Shown here: in pieces, positions 51,901 through 64,000 of the stretch
How positions within the stretch are numbered: the stretch's first letter is position 1
How the letters are laid out: the number at the start of each line of letters is the position of its first letter
Source: Euonymus europaeus
Lineage: Eukaryota > Streptophyta > Magnoliopsida > Celastrales > Celastraceae
Length of the DNA stretch: 64,000 nt
Assembly (NCBI GenBank): GCA_963580455.1
Contig: OY756972.1
Span: forward strand, 14,709,001-14,773,000
Reading direction: 5' to 3'
Position numbers and translations under genes: made by a program
Notes under the pieces: generated by a model
What the model was told of the DNA's origin: nothing
Seen by the model: the letters and a program-made list of their open reading frames with translations, nothing else
The model's database searches: none

Positions 51901-54900
51901 TAAAAATTGTACACCGAGCAACTTTGATGGTCCGAAGTTGCTCAACTCTCTCAATGCAGGAGATTTTAACGGTTTCGTCCATTTGTCATATAAAGTTGGT
52001 GTTTTAGCATCGAAATAATCTATGAAGCTAAACTCATAAAATTTGACGTATAAGAACAATAAAAATTGTACACCGAGCAACTTTGATGGTCCGAAGTTGC
52101 TCAACTCTCTTTATGGAGGAGCTTTTAACGGTTTCGTGCATTTGTCATAGAAAGTTATTGTTTTGGCATAGAAATAATCCATGAAGCTTACACTCAAAAA
52201 ATTTGACATATAAGAACAATAAAAATTGTACACTGAGCAACTTTGATAGTCCGAAGTTGCTCAACTCTCTCAATGCAGGAGATTTTAACGGTTTCGTCCA
52301 TTTGTCATATAAAGTTGGTGTTTTGGCATCGAAATAATCTATGAAGCTAAACTCATAAAATTTGACATATAAGAACAATAAAAATTGTACACCGAACAAC
52401 TTTGATGGTCCGAAGTTGCTCAACTCTCTTTATGGAGGAGCTTTTAACGGTTTCGTGCATTTGTCATAGAAAGTTGGTGTTTTGGCATCGAAATAATCTA
52501 GGAAGCTTATACTCTAAAATTTGACATATAAGAACAATAAAAATTGTACACCGAGCAACTTTGATGGTCCGAAGTTGCTCAACTCTTTTTATGGAGGAGC
52601 TTTTAACGGTTTTGTCCATTTGTCATAGAAAGTTGGTGTTTTGGCATCGAAATAATCTATGAAGCATATACTCATAAAATTCGACATATAAGAACAATAA
52701 AAAGTGTACACCGAGCAACTTTGATGGTCCGAAGTTGCTCAACTCTCTCTATGTAGGAGCTTTTAACGGTTTGGTCCATTTGTCATAGAAAGTTGGTGTT
52801 TTGGAATCAAAATAATCTAGGAAGCTTATACTCGTAAAATTTGACATAGAAGAACAATAAAAAGTCTATCCCGAGCAACTTTCATAGTCCGAAGTTGGTC
52901 AACTCTCTCTATCGAGGAGCTCTTAACGGGTTTCTCCATTTGTCATAGAAAGTTGATGTTTTGGCATCGAAATAATCAATGAAGCTTGAACTCGTAAAAT
53001 TTGACATATAAGAACAATAAAATTTGTACACAGAGCAACTTTGATGGTCCGAAGTTGCTCAACTCTCTCAATGCAGGAGATTTTAACGGTTTCGTCCATT
53101 TGTCATATAAAGTTGGTGTTTTGGCATCGAAATAATATATGAAGCTTATACTAATAAAATTTGACATATAAGAACAATAAAAAGTGTACACCGAGCAACT
53201 TTGATGGTCCGAACTTGCTCAACTCTCTCTATGGAGGAGCTTTTAACAGTTTTGTCCATTTGTCATAAAAAGTAGGTGTTTTGGCATCGAAATAATCTAT
53301 GAAGCTTATACTCGTAAAATTTGACATAGAGGAACAATAAAAAGTCTATCCCGAGCAACTTTGATAGTCCGAAGTTGTTCAACTCTCTCAATGCAGGAGA
53401 TTTTAGCGGTTTCGTCCGTTTGTTATATAAAGTTGGTGTTTTGTCATCGAAATAATCTAGGAAGCTTATACTCTTAAAATTTTACATATAATAAGAATAA
53501 AAATTGTACACCAAGCGACCTTGATGGTCCGAAGTTGCTCAACTCTCTCTGTGGAGGAGCTTTTAACGGTTTTATCCATTTGTCATAGAAATTTGGTGTT
53601 TTGGCATCGAAATAATCTACGAAGCTTATACTCATAAAATTTGACATATAATAAGAATAAAAATTGTACACCGAGCAACTTTGATGTACCGAAGTTGCTC
53701 AACTCTCTCTCTGGAGGAGCTTTTAACGGTTTGGTCCATTTGTCATAGAAAGTTGGTGTTTTGGAATCAAAATAATCTAGGAAGCTTATACTCGTAAAAT
53801 TTGACATAGAAGAACAATAAAAAGTCTATCCCGAGCAACTTTGATAGTCGAAAGTTGCTCAACTCTCTCTATGGAGGAGCTTTTAACGGCTTTCCCCATT
53901 TGTCATAGAAAGTTTGTGTTTTGACATCGAAATAATCTACGAAGCTTATACTCGTAAAATTTGACATATAATAAGAATAAAAATTGTACACTAGGCAACT
54001 TTGATGTTCCGAAGTTGCTCAACTCTCTCTATGGAGGAGCTTTTAACGGTTTGGTCCATTTGTCATAGATAGTTGGTGTTTTGGAATCAAAATAATCTAG
54101 GAAGCTTATACTCGTAAAATTTGACATAAAACAACAATAAAAAGTCTATCCCGAGCAACTTTGGTAGTCCGAAGTTGCTCAACTCTCTTTATGGTGGAGC
54201 TTTTAACGGTTTCGTCCATTTGTCATAGGAAGTTGTTGTTTTGGCATCGAAATAATCCATGAAGCTTATACTCAAAAAATTTGACATATAAGAACAATAA
54301 AAATTGTACACCGAGCAACTTTGACGGTCCGAAGTTGCTCAACTCTTTTAATGGAGGAGCTTTTAACGGTTTTGTCCATTTGTCATAGAAAGGTTGTGTT
54401 TTGGCATCGAAATAATCTACGAAGCATATACTCATAAAATTCGACATATAAGAACAATAAAAAGTGTATACCGAGCAACTTTGATGGTCCGAAGTTGCTC
54501 AACTCTCTCTATGTAGGAGCTTTTAACGGTTTTGTCCATTTGTCATAGAAAGTTGGTGTTTTGGCATCCAAATAATCTAGGAAACTTATACTCATAAAAT
54601 TTGACATATAAGAACAATAAAAATTGTACACCGAGCAACTTTGATGGTCCGAAGTTGCTCAACTCTCTCTATGGAGAAGCTTTTAGCGGTTTTATCAATT
54701 TGTCATAGAAAGTTGGTGTTTTGGAATCAAAATAATCTTGGAAGCTTATACTCGTAAAATTTGACGTAGAAGAACAATAAAAAGTCTATCCCGAGCAACT
54801 TTCATAGTCCGAAGTTGCTCAACTCTCTCTATGGAGAAGCTCTTAACGGGTTTCTCCAATTTTCATAGAAAGTTGATGTTTGGCATCGAAATAATCAATG

Positions 54901-57900
54901 AAGCTTATACTCTTAAAATTTTACATATAAGAACAATAAAAATTGTACACATAGAAACTTTGATGGTCCGAAGTTGCTCAACTCTCTCTATGGAGGAGAT
55001 TTTAACGGTTTCGTCCATTTATCATATAAAGTTGGTGTTTTGGCATCAAAATAATATATGAAGCTTATACTCATAAAATTCGACATATAAGAACAATAAA
55101 AAGTGTACACCAAGCAACTTTGATGGTCCGAAGTTGCTCAACTCTCTCTATGTAGGAGCTTTTAACTGTTTTGTCCATTTGTCATAGAAAGTTGGTGTTT
55201 TGGCATCCAAATAATCTAGGAAACTTATACTCATAAAATTTGACATATAAGAACAATAAAAATTGTACACCGAGCAACTTTGATGGTCCGAAGTTGCTCA
55301 ACTCTTTCTATGGAGGAGCTTTTAGCGGTTTTATCCATTTGTAATAGAAAGTTGGTGTTTTGGAATCAAAATAATCTAGGAAGCTTATACTCGTAAAATT
55401 TTTCATAGAAAAACAATAAAAAGTCTATTCCGAGCAACTTTCATAGTCCGAAGTTGATCAACTCTCTCTATGGAGGAGCGGGTTTCTTCATTTGTCATAG
55501 AAATCGGTGTTTTGGCATCGAAATAATCTATGAAGCTTAATCTCATAAAATTTGACATATAAGAACAATAAAAATTGTACACCGAGCAACTTTGATGGTC
55601 CGAAGTTGCTCAACTCTCTCAATGCAGGAGATTTTAACGGTTTCTTCATTTGTCATAGAAAGTCGGTGTTTTGGCATCGAAATAATATATGAAGCTTATA
55701 CTAATAAAATTTGACATATAAGAACAATAAAAATTGTACACCGAGCAACTTTGATGGTCCGAAGTTGCTCAACTTTCTCAATGCAGGAGATTTTAACGGT
55801 TTCTTCATTTGTCATAGAAAGTCGGTGTTTTGGCATCGAAATAATATATGAAGCTTATACTAATAAAATTTGACATATAAGAACAATAAAAAATGTACAA
55901 CGAGCAACTTTGATGGTCCGAACTTGCTCAACTCTCTCTATGGAGGAGCTTTTAACAGTTTTGTCCATTTGTCATAAAAAGTACATGTTTTGGCATCGAA
56001 ATAATCTATGAAGCTTATACTCGTAAAATTTGACATAGAAGAACAATAAAAAGTCTATCCCGAGCAACTTTGATAGTCCGAAGTTGTTCAACTCTCTCAA
56101 TGCAGAAGATTTTAACGGTTTCGTCCATTTGTTATATAAAGTTGGTGTTTTGTCATCGAAATAATCTAGGAAGCTTATACTCTTAAAATTTTACATATAA
56201 TAAGAATAAAAATTGTACACCGAGCGACCTTGATGGTCCGAAGTTGCTCAACTCTTTCTATGGAGGAGCTTTTAACGGTTTTATCCATTTGTCATAGAAA
56301 GTTGGTGTTTTGGCATCGAAATAATCTACGAAGCTTATACTCGTAAAAATTGACATATAATAAGAATAAAAATTGTACACCAGGCAACTTTGATGTTCCG
56401 AAGTTGCTCAACTCTCTCTATGGAGGAGCTTTTAACGGTTTGGTCCATTTGTCATAGAAAGTTGGTGTTTTGGAATCAAAATAATCTAGGAAGCTTATTC
56501 TCGTAAAATTTAACATAGAAGAACAATAAAATGTCTATCCAGAGCGACTTTGATAGTCCGAAGTTGCTCAACTCTCTCTATGGAGGAGCTTTTAACGGGT
56601 TTCCCCATTTGTCATAGAAAGTTGGTGTTTTGGCATCGAAATAATCTATGAAGCTTAAACTCGTAAAATTTGACATATAAGAACAATAAAAATTGTACAC
56701 CGAGCAACTTTGATGGTCTGAACTTGCTCAACTCTCTCTATGGAGGAGCTTTTAACGGTTTCGTCCATTTGTCACAGAAAGTTGGTGTTTTGGCATCGAA
56801 ATAATCTATGAAGCTTATACTCTTAAAATTTGACATATAAGAACAATAAAAATTGTACACCGAGCAACTTTCATGGTCCGAAGTTGCTCAACTCTCTCTA
56901 TGGAGGAGCTTTTAAAGGTTTTGTCCATTTTTCATAGAAAGTTGGTGTTTTGGCATCGAAATAATCTATGAAGCTTATACTCATAAAATTCGACATATAA
57001 GAACAATAAAAAGTGTATACCGAGCAACTTTGATGGTCCGAAGTTGCTCAACTCTCTCTATGGAGGAGCTTTTAACGGTTTTGTCCAATTGTCATAGAAA
57101 GTTGGTGTTTTGGCATCGAAATAATCTATGAAGCTTATACTCGTAAAATTTTGACATAAAACAACAATAAAAAGTCTATCCCGAGCAACTTTGGTAGTCC
57201 GAAATTGCTCAACTCTCTTTATGGAGGAGCTTTTAACGGTTTCGTTCATTTGTCATAGAAAGTTGTTGTTTTGGCATCGAAATAATCCATGAAGCTTACA
57301 CTCAAAAAAATTTGACATATAAGAACAATAAAAATTGTACACCGAGCAACTTTGATGGTCCAAAGTTGCTCAACTCTTTTTATGGAGGAGCTTTTAACGG
57401 TTTTGTCCATTTGTCATAGAAAGTTGGTGTTTTGGCATCGAAATAATCTATGAAGCATATACTCATAAAATTCGACATATAAGAACAATAAAAAGTGTAC
57501 ACCGAGCAACTTTGATGGTCCGAAGTTGCTCAACTCTCTCTATGTAGGAGCTTTTAACGGTTTTTTCCATCTGTCATAGAAAGTTGGTGTTTTAGCATCG
57601 AAATAATCTAGGAAACTTATACTTATAAAATTTGACATATAAGAACAATAAAAATTGTACACCTTGCAACTTTGATGGTCCGAAGTTGCTCAACTCTCTC
57701 TATGGAGGAGCTTTTAGCGGTTTTATCCATTTGTCATAGAAAGTTGGTGTTTTGGAATCCAAATAATCTAGGAAGCTTATACTCGTAAAATTTGACATAG
57801 AAGAACAATAAAAAGTCTATCCCGAGCAACTTTCATAGTCCGAAGTTGATCAACTCTCTCTATGGAGGAGCTTTTAACGGTTTCGTTCATTTGTCATAGA

Positions 57901-58966
57901 AAGTTGGTGTTTTGGCATCGAAATAATCTAGGAAGCTTATACTGGTAAAATTTGACATAGAAGAACAATAAAAAGTCTATCCCGAGCAACTTTGATAGTC
58001 CGAAGTTGCTCAACTCTCTCTATGGAGGAGCTTTTAACGGGTTTCTCCATTTTTCATAGAAAGTTGGTGTTTTGGCATCAAAATAATCTATGAAGTTTAA
58101 ACTCGTAAAATTTTACATATAAGAACAATAAAAATTGTACACCGAGCAACTTTAATGGTCCGAAGTTGCTCAACTCTTTTTATGAAGGAGCTTTTAACGG
58201 TTTTGTCCATTTGTCATAGAAAGTTGGTGTTTTGGCATCGAAATAATCTACGAAGCTTATACTCGTAAAATTTGACATAAAACAACAATAAAAAGTCTAT
58301 CCCGAGCAACTTTGGTAGTCCGAAGTTGCTCAACTCTCTTTATGGAGGAGCTTTTAACGGTTTCATCCATTTGTCATAGAAAGTTGTTGTTTTGGTATCG
58401 AAATAATCCATGAAGCTTATACTCAAAAAATTTGACATATAAGAACAATAAAAATTGTACACCGAGCAACTTTGATGGCCCGAAGTTGCTCAACTCTTTT
58501 TAAGGAGGAGCTTTTAACGGTTTTGTCCATTTGTCATAGAAAGTTGGTGTTTTGGCATCGAAATAATCTATGAAGCATATACTCATAAAATTCGACATAT
58601 AAGAACAATAAGAAGTGTACACCGAGCAACTTTGATGGTCCGAAGTTGCTCAACTCTCTCTATGTAGGAGCTTTTAACGGTTTTGTCCATCTGTCATAGA
58701 AAGTTGGTGTTTTAGCATCCAAATAATCTAGGAAACTTATACTTATAAAATTTGACATATAAGAACAATAAAAATTGTACACCTTGCAACTTTCATGGTC
58801 CGAAGTTGCTCAACTCTCTCTATGGAGGAGCTTTTAGCGGTTTTATCCGTTTGTCATAGAAAGTTGGTGTTTTGGAATCAAAATAATCTAGGAAGCTTAT
58901 ACTCGTAAAATTTGACATAGAAGAACAATAAAAAGTCTATCCCGAGCAACTTTCATAGTCCGAAGT
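39913..58966 (+). repeat. Satellite array 2: same ~160-bp repeat, about 119 monomers
   Basis: It starts mid-monomer at CTCTATAGAGG, a variant otherwise seen at 10264, and runs head to tail to the second retrotransposon. Almost every monomer has a collinear partner in 10264-34330. Main differences from array 1 are: no 2.83-kb duplicate, a 742-bp net loss near 45835, two extra monomers near 53800-54120, no 643-bp duplicate and a seven-monomer loss near 57885. There is no gene inside. Confidence 0.97.
41750..45613 (+). repeat. Higher-order repeat block: 1,606-bp unit (copy 2)
   Basis: GCTTAAGCTT markers at 41750, 43356 and 44962 are spaced exactly 1,606 bp apart. A further marker near 45608 closes a shortened unit. 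Each lies 29,649 bp after its partner in the left unit. Confidence 0.85.
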
Positions 58967-59252
58967 TGTGAAATCCCGACCCAAAAATTTAGTTTTGAGT
59001 CGAGTAACGGATGATTTGTGAAGTACGGCATTATGGAAAAATAGTTTGGAACTTGGTTCGGTAAATGGGTCATAACTTTTGGTGTACATGTCCGTTTTGG
59101 GCCCGTAATATATCAAATCGAAGCTTAGACCGAGCCGGAAAATAAATTTGAGAAAAAACTGGGTTCTGTGAACAGTAATCCATCCGGACGGATAATTGAG
59201 CGTCCGGACGGATTTGCCTAGAATCAAGGCAGTGAGTTCTGTGAACAGTAAT
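58967..59252 (+). repeat. 286-bp inverted-repeat arm, LTR copy 2 (pairs with 60815-61100)
   Basis: Gap-free pairing with 60815-61100. Two sites that mismatch in copy 1 match here (GGGCCCG and GACCGAG), so the arms are slightly closer to each other than in copy 1. Confidence 0.9.
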
Positions 59253-60707
59253 GCTTTTATGTCATGTGGGTTTATGTAGTATATCCGTGCTAAATGGTTA
59301 TATTCTCTCAACATAGATATACTACACAAACCCACATGCATAGAGTATATCTCTAGCACTCTATCCTATCCAGGGCCATCCATGTCACGTCCCGCTCACC
59401 GATCATCATCACCGGTACCTGTACCAGTATCTCCTGTGAAAGGAAGAAAGTAAAGGAGTGAGCTAGAAGCTCAGTAGGGTAAAGAAGTAAACATTGATAT
59501 AGGCAAAACCGAAGGAAGTAATGCATCAATATGTACCTACCACATGAACGTATACTCAACAATTTCACATCAACATTTACCCGGATCGACCCTTTCGGAG
59601 CATAACAACCACAATACCATTGCAACTCAATGTAATATTGCCCGGGAGCAAGCTCACCACAACCAACCACTCCTAGGATCATCCGGTTGCGTGAACCTAT
59701 CACGCCCGCACCCAACAAGGCAAGTCACTCTCGACCCTACCCTTAGTGCGTTACCCCACATGGAGTTCACGTGACTTGGTGATAACAACCTTCACCTTGC
59801 CATCCTCCCATGTGGCTTTCAAGTAACTTAAGGGTTCCCGAGTCCATACCCGAGTCCCCCATGCATCTCTAATGCATTATGACATGTCATGCCGAATAGA
59901 TAAGTATATATGAACATCCTATATATTTTACATAACTACCATGATGCATGAACGGAAAATCACAACGTGACCGTAAATGACGGAACACAAAATCGGGTCA
60001 TGCAACATTCAACATCAAACAATAATCCACACAAGGCTCGTTTCCCCTTAGAAGCAATTAAGGCGGAAACTCAAATAATGGCGACCAATGAAGAATCGAA
60101 ACGCTATTTAGGCAACAATAACGAATTATAGAAACAAAGGTTGGAAATCCCCTACCTCGTGCCGAGCAATTTACCACAAATTCCACAATTACGTTCCTAG
60201 GGTTCCGATTTCCCAAACCTAACAATGTGGCGAAACCGAACCCATTCACACATCAATAAACAACCAACAACTCATATAAACATCAAATTAAATCAATAAT
60301 TTCGAAATCACTTACTTCTCTCTCTAGAAATTTCTTCCAAAATCCTCCAAACTCACTCCAAGCTCAACTCAACTCCAAAACACAAACCAATCTACATAAA
60401 CATCCAAAATCAACCTATAAACAACATATCTAAAGCATAGCACTCAACTCTTCAAGAATCTAGCAAATCTAGAAAAACCTAGAATTTACAAAAACTATGA
60501 AAAACTTACCAAATCTCCAAAATCAAGCTTGAATCTTCCTTCCCAAGCTTCAATGGTCACCAATCTTCAATCCCCAAGCCAAACTCTTGCTAAAACCACT
60601 TTCTCTTTCTTCTTCTCTCTCTCTCTCTCTCTCTCTCTATTGGGCTTCTCCAAGAATTTTATGCAGAAAATGTCAAATTCTGGGCTTAATATCTGATTTT
60701 CCCGACA

Positions 60708-60907
60708 GCCGTCCGGACGCCCTAAGTGGCCGTCCGGACGGATTACTGTTCCCGTAACCCACTGCCCTTGCTCTAGGCAAATCCGTTCGGACGCCCAATT
60801 ATCCGTCCGGACGGATTACTGTTCACAGAACTCACTGCCTTGATACTAGGCAAATCCGTCCGGACGCTCAATTATCCGTCCGGACGGATTACTGTTCACA
60901 GAACCCA
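60708..60907 (+). repeat. 73-bp tandem repeat, LTR copy 2
   Basis: Same three unit starts as in copy 1, shifted by 24,636 bp. One palindrome has changed to CCGTTCGGACG. Confidence 0.88.
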
Positions 60908-61100
60908 GTTTTTTCTCAAATTTATTTTCCGGCTCGGTCTAAGCTTCGATTTGATATATTACGGGCCCAAAACGGACATGTACACCAAAAGTTATGACCC
61001 ATTTACCGAACCAAGTTCAAAACTATTTTTCCAAAATGCCGTACTTCACAAATCATCCGTTACTCGACTCAAAACTAAATTTTTGGGTCGGGATTTCACA
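60815..61100 (-). repeat. 286-bp inverted-repeat arm, LTR copy 2 (pairs with 58967-59252)
   Basis: Mate of 58967-59252, ending at the LTR terminus beside the polypurine tract. Confidence 0.9.
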
Positions 61101-64000
61101 TCCTCCCCCCCTTAATAAAATTTCGTCCCGAAATTTAACTACACACGTACCTGAATCTCCGAACAACTCCGGGTACTTCTCCTTCATTCTGGATTCCAAC
61201 TCCCAAGTTGCTTCTTCAACTCCGTGATACATCCACATCACTTTTACTAATGGAATCACACTCGACCTCGTGACCTTGTTCTGTCGGTCTAGAATTTTTA
61301 TCGGTTGAAGAGTGTAACTCCCATCTTCTTCAACCTCCAACGTAGTCCAATCTATCACATGCGACGGATCCGGCTCATATTTCCGAAGCATTGATATATG
61401 GAATACATTGTGAACCTTCTCAAGCTTCGGTGGAAGTGCCAAACGGTACGCCACCGGTCCCACCGCCTCAAGAATCTCAAATGGCCCCACAAATCTCGGT
61501 GCCAACTTCCCATGCTTGCTATACCTCTGAATTCCATGTCTCGGACTAACCTTCAAGAAAACCTTATCGCCTACCGCAAACTCCAAAGGTCTCCTCCTCC
61601 GGTCAGCATAAGACTTCTGTCGGCTCTGTGCGGTGATCAACCGCTTTCGTATCTCATTAACTCTCTCTCGTGCTTCTTTGACCATCTCCGGTCCTGACAC
61701 AACTTTCTCACCAACCTCTGCCCAACACAAAGGCGACCTACAAGGCCTCCCGTAGAGTGCCTCGTAAGGTGCCATTCCGATACTACTTTGGAAAGAGTTG
61801 TTATACACAAACTCCGCCAAATGTAAGTACCGATCCCAACTTCCTCCTAAATCAACTACACATGCCCGTAGCATATCCTCCAAAAACTGTATGGTTCTCT
61901 CACTCTGTCCATCACTCTGAGGATGATATGCTGTAGAGAAATCCAACTTTGTTCCCAATGCCTCCTGTAAACTACTCCAGAATCTACCTGTGAACCTCGG
62001 GTCTCGGTCCGACACAATAGATAATGGAATTCCGTGAAGTCTCACAATCTCCTTGACATACATAGTACTCAAGGTCTCCAATGAATCCGTCTTGTTCATG
62101 GGTAAGAAGTGTGCAGACTTAGTCAATCTGTCCACTATCACCCAAACCGCATCATGCCTCCTCTGAGTCATTGGCAATGCCGTCACAAAGTCCATTGTGA
62201 TCTTCTCCCACTTCCATTCCGCTACTGGTAATGGTTGCAACAATCCAGCTGGTCTCTGATGTTCTGCCTTCACTTGTTGACAAGTAAGACACTTCGTCAC
62301 AAATCTAGCAACATCGGCCTTCATACCCTTCCACCAGAAACTCTGCTTCAAGTCTCGGTACATCTTCGTACCCCCGGGATGCATAGCAAACCAAGAATGA
62401 TGTGCTTCCCTTAGAATCTCCTGTCTCAACTCATCATCTTCGGGAACCACTAACCTTCCTGCATATCGTACTCCACCATCATTCCCTCGAACCCATCCAA
62501 GACTCTCATCAATCACATCAAATGTATGATCTCCATTTTGTGCATCTATAACCTTCTGAACCATCATAGGTCTCGAAGTCATAGAACACAAATGCACCTT
62601 TTCCTCTTGACTCCTCAACTCCAATCCAAACTCATTGATTGTTTCCACAATTTTCCACTCATGCATAAATAGGCTAGCAACTCTCTGCTTCCTACACAAT
62701 GCATCCGAAACCACATTTGCTTTACCAGGATGGTATTGCAAATTAAAGTCAAAATCCTCCAAGTACTCCATCCACTGCCTTTGCCGTAAGTTCAACTCTT
62801 TTTGGGTGAATAGGTACTTGAGGCTTTTGTGATCCGAGAACACCTCAAACGTCTCTCCGTAGAGATAGTACCTCCACTGCTTAAGAGCAAATACCACTGC
62901 CGCCAACTCCAGATCATGCACTGGATAATTCCTCTCATGTGTCTTTAGCAACCTTGAACCATACTCTATCACTCGGCCCTGTTGCATCAACACACAACCT
63001 AAACCGACTCCAGACGCATCGCAATACAACTGATAGCCAACATTCCTTTCCGGAACTACTAACACTGGAGGTGTTGTCAACCTCTTCTTCAACTCTTCAA
63101 ATGCAGCCTCACATTCGTCTGTCCACACAAACGGTGTACCCTTCTTCGTGAGCTGCGTCATCGGCGAAGCAACTCTTGAGAAGTCCTCAATAAACCTCCG
63201 GTAGTAACCTTCCAACCCTAGGAAACTCCGGATCTCCGTCACATTCTTTGGTCTTTCCCAACTCAAAACCGACTCAACTTTGGAGTAATCAACCGCTATG
63301 CCTTCTTGAGTGATCACATGGCCTAGGAACTTCACCTCCGTGGCCCAAAATTCACACTTACTCAATTTAGCATACAGTTGATTCTCCCTCAATGTCTGTA
63401 ACACTACCTTCAAATGTTCCTCATGCTCTTCCTCCGTAGGAGAATAAATCAATATATCATCTATAAAAACCACCACAAAGTTATCCAAAAAAGGTCTAAG
63501 AACCCTTTGCATTAGGTCCATGAACACCGCTGGGGCATTTGTCAACCCAAACGGCATCACAAGAAACTCATAATGCCCATAACGAGTTCTAAACACTGTT
63601 TTCTGGATATCTTCCTCCTTAATCCTCAACTGATGATAACCCGACCTCAAATCAATCTTAGAGAAATGTCTAGCACCTCTCAATTGGTCAAACAAATCAT
63701 TGATCCTAGGCAATGGATACTTATTCCTCACTGTAACCTTATTCAACTGCCTATAATCAATACACATCCTCAAACTTCCGTCTTTCTTCTTGACGAACAA
63801 CACCGGTGCTCCCCACGGGGACACACTCGGTCTAATGAATCCCAAATCTTGCAACTCCTCTAATTGAGAACTCAATTCCTTCAACTCTGCTGGAGCCATC
63901 CGATATGGCGGAATCGAAATCGGCTTGACATTCGGATGCAACTCAATAGCAAAGTCAATCTCTCTCTTCGGAGGTAATCCCGGCAACTCTTCCGGAAATA
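61053..64000 (-). CDS. pol: Retrotransposon pol polyprotein, partial: reverse transcriptase, RNase H, integrase, chromodomain
   Basis: An open frame from the window edge to a TGA at 61053-61055. It begins inside the region before reverse transcriptase ([16 protein letters not shown]), so the 5' end is missing, not a true start. The reverse transcriptase active site FIDDILIYS is at 63441-63467. RNase H has YCDASG at 63009-63026, DHKSLKYL and the DAL aspartate. Integrase has the HHCC region (cysteines at 62280-62291) and a complete DDE triad: D at 62190-62192, D at 62007-62009 and E at 61899-61901, with 35 residues between the last two. The chromodomain is at about 61155-61345. The frame reads through the polypurine tract and 16 codons into the LTR. 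Unlike copy 1 it has no frameshift. It does have E for A in the FLGLAGYY motif and S for A before DALCRK, so activity is uncertain. Confidence 0.93.
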   Translation of the reverse strand, partial: FPEELPGLPPKREIDFAIELHPNVKPISIPPYRMAPAELKELSSQLEELQDLGFIRPSVSPWGAPVLFVKKKDGSLRMCIDYRQLNKVTVRNKYPLPRINDLFDQLRGARHFSKIDLRSGYHQLRIKEEDIQKTVFRTRYGHYEFLVMPFGLTNAPAVFMDLMQRVLRPFLDNFVVVFIDDILIYSPTEEEHEEHLKVVLQTLRENQLYAKLSKCEFWATEVKFLGHVITQEGIAVDYSKVESVLSWERPKNVTEIRSFLGLEGYYRRFIEDFSRVASPMTQLTKKGTPFVWTDECEAAFEELKKRLTTPPVLVVPERNVGYQLYCDASGVGLGCVLMQQGRVIEYGSRLLKTHERNYPVHDLELAAVVFALKQWRYYLYGETFEVFSDHKSLKYLFTQKELNLRQRQWMEYLEDFDFNLQYHPGKANVVSDALCRKQRVASLFMHEWKIVETINEFGLELRSQEEKVHLCSMTSRPMMVQKVIDAQNGDHTFDVIDESLGWVRGNDGGVRYAGRLVVPEDDELRQEILREAHHSWFAMHPGGTKMYRDLKQSFWWKGMKADVARFVTKCLTCQQVKAEHQRPAGLLQPLPVAEWKWEKITMDFVTALPMTQRRHDAVWVIVDRLTKSAHFLPMNKTDSLETLSTMYVKEIVRLHGIPLSIVSDRDPRFTGRFWSSLQEALGTKLDFSTAYHPQSDGQSERTIQFLEDMLRACVVDLGGSWDRYLHLAEFVYNNSFQSSIGMAPYEALYGRPCRSPLCWAEVGEKVVSGPEMVKEARERVNEIRKRLITAQSRQKSYADRRRRPLEFAVGDKVFLKVSPRHGIQRYSKHGKLAPRFVGPFEILEAVGPVAYRLALPPKLEKVHNVFHISMLRKYEPDPSHVIDWTTLEVEEDGSYTLQPIKILDRQNKVTRSSVIPLVKVMWMYHGVEEATWELESRMKEKYPELFGDSGTCVVKFRDEILLRGGGCEIPTQKFSFESSNG
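61101..61113 (-). other. Polypurine tract of retrotransposon copy 2
   Basis: Identical to copy 1: AAGGGGGGGAGGA on the minus strand directly before the LTR. Confidence 0.9.

Larger units (their letters stand above)
58967..61100 (-). repeat. 3' LTR of retrotransposon copy 2 (2,134 bp)
   Basis: Same length and ends as the LTR of copy 1, at an offset of 24,636 bp throughout. It carries the same inverted-repeat arms, TC tract, palindrome and 73-bp repeats. Confidence 0.92.
39913..64000 (+). repeat. Tandem segmental duplication, right unit (continues past the window)
   Basis: Collinear with 10264-39365: satellite first, then the same retrotransposon inserted after the same ...CGAAGT satellite base (58966 against 34330). 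The matching end of the unit would lie about 550 bp beyond the window. Satellite differences are mostly whole-monomer indels plus scattered substitutions. Confidence 0.88.
58967..64000 (-). mobile_element. Ty3/gypsy chromovirus (Tekay/Del-like) LTR retrotransposon, copy 2 (runs off window)
   Basis: Same order as copy 1: pol (window edge to 61053), polypurine tract (61113-61101), then 3' LTR (61100-58967). It is a paralogue made by segmental duplication, not a second insertion, because the flanking satellite base is the same and the satellite around it is collinear. By eye it differs from copy 1 at about 22 sites in about 5 kb. Pol is unbroken over the visible 2.9 kb. Gag, 5' LTR and primer-binding site would lie beyond 64000, so completeness is unknown. 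Confidence 0.93.

Noticed and set aside
1..64000. tRNA, rRNA, telomere repeats or a host gene
   Set aside because: I saw no such signature by eye; a covariance-model search (tRNAscan-SE, Infernal) would be needed to exclude small RNAs formally.
58967..64000. Copy 2 as an independent second insertion of the retrotransposon
   Set aside because: It lies at the same base of a collinear satellite context as copy 1, which two separate insertions would hardly produce.

Overview
The window looks like nuclear heterochromatin from a flowering plant. It holds no host protein-coding gene that I can support. About 53 kb is one satellite DNA family with a ~160-bp monomer, all copies in one orientation apart from a 59-bp flip. 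The rest is two copies of one Ty3/gypsy LTR retrotransposon on the minus strand. The plant assignment rests on the retrotransposon: protease, reverse transcriptase, RNase H, integrase and a C-terminal chromodomain, a long LTR with TGTGAAATCCCG...CA-type ends, and a purine-rich tract just upstream of the 3' LTR. Together these fit the Tekay/Del clade of plant chromoviruses. I cannot name the species.

Layout: satellite array 1 (1-34330, about 214 monomers); retrotransposon copy 1 (34331-39912: 3' LTR, polypurine tract and a pol remnant cut just upstream of the protease, with no gag or 5' LTR); satellite array 2 (39913-58966, about 119 monomers); retrotransposon copy 2 (58967-64000, running off the window edge). 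The second half is a tandem copy of the first: position 39913 onward matches 10264 onward, including the same retrotransposon inserted at the same satellite base. The duplicated unit is about 29.65 kb, and copy 1 of the retrotransposon ends exactly where the new unit begins. The duplication breakpoint therefore appears to be what truncated it.

The satellite is AT-rich (about 64% AT in a representative monomer, counted by hand). Most monomers carry a HindIII site (AAGCTT) and a perfect 9-bp dyad, GAGCAACTT-N10-AAGTTGCTC. At least two monomer families are mixed. In places they form higher-order repeats: a 1,606-bp ten-monomer unit marked by a 6-bp insertion, a 639-bp four-monomer unit and 320-bp dimers. 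The two 29.6-kb units differ by indels that are almost all whole numbers of monomers (2, 4 and 7 monomers, and 17 monomers plus one truncated monomer), as expected from unequal exchange. The retrotransposon copies differ by only about 0.4-0.5% by eye.

The most unusual structure is in the LTR: its two ends are a 286-bp, about 98% identical inverted repeat. One arm contains a unit of a 73-bp tandem repeat built around CCGTCCGGACGG. Many open frames exist inside the satellite because a 160-bp repeat advances the frame by one base per monomer; I treat them as non-coding.
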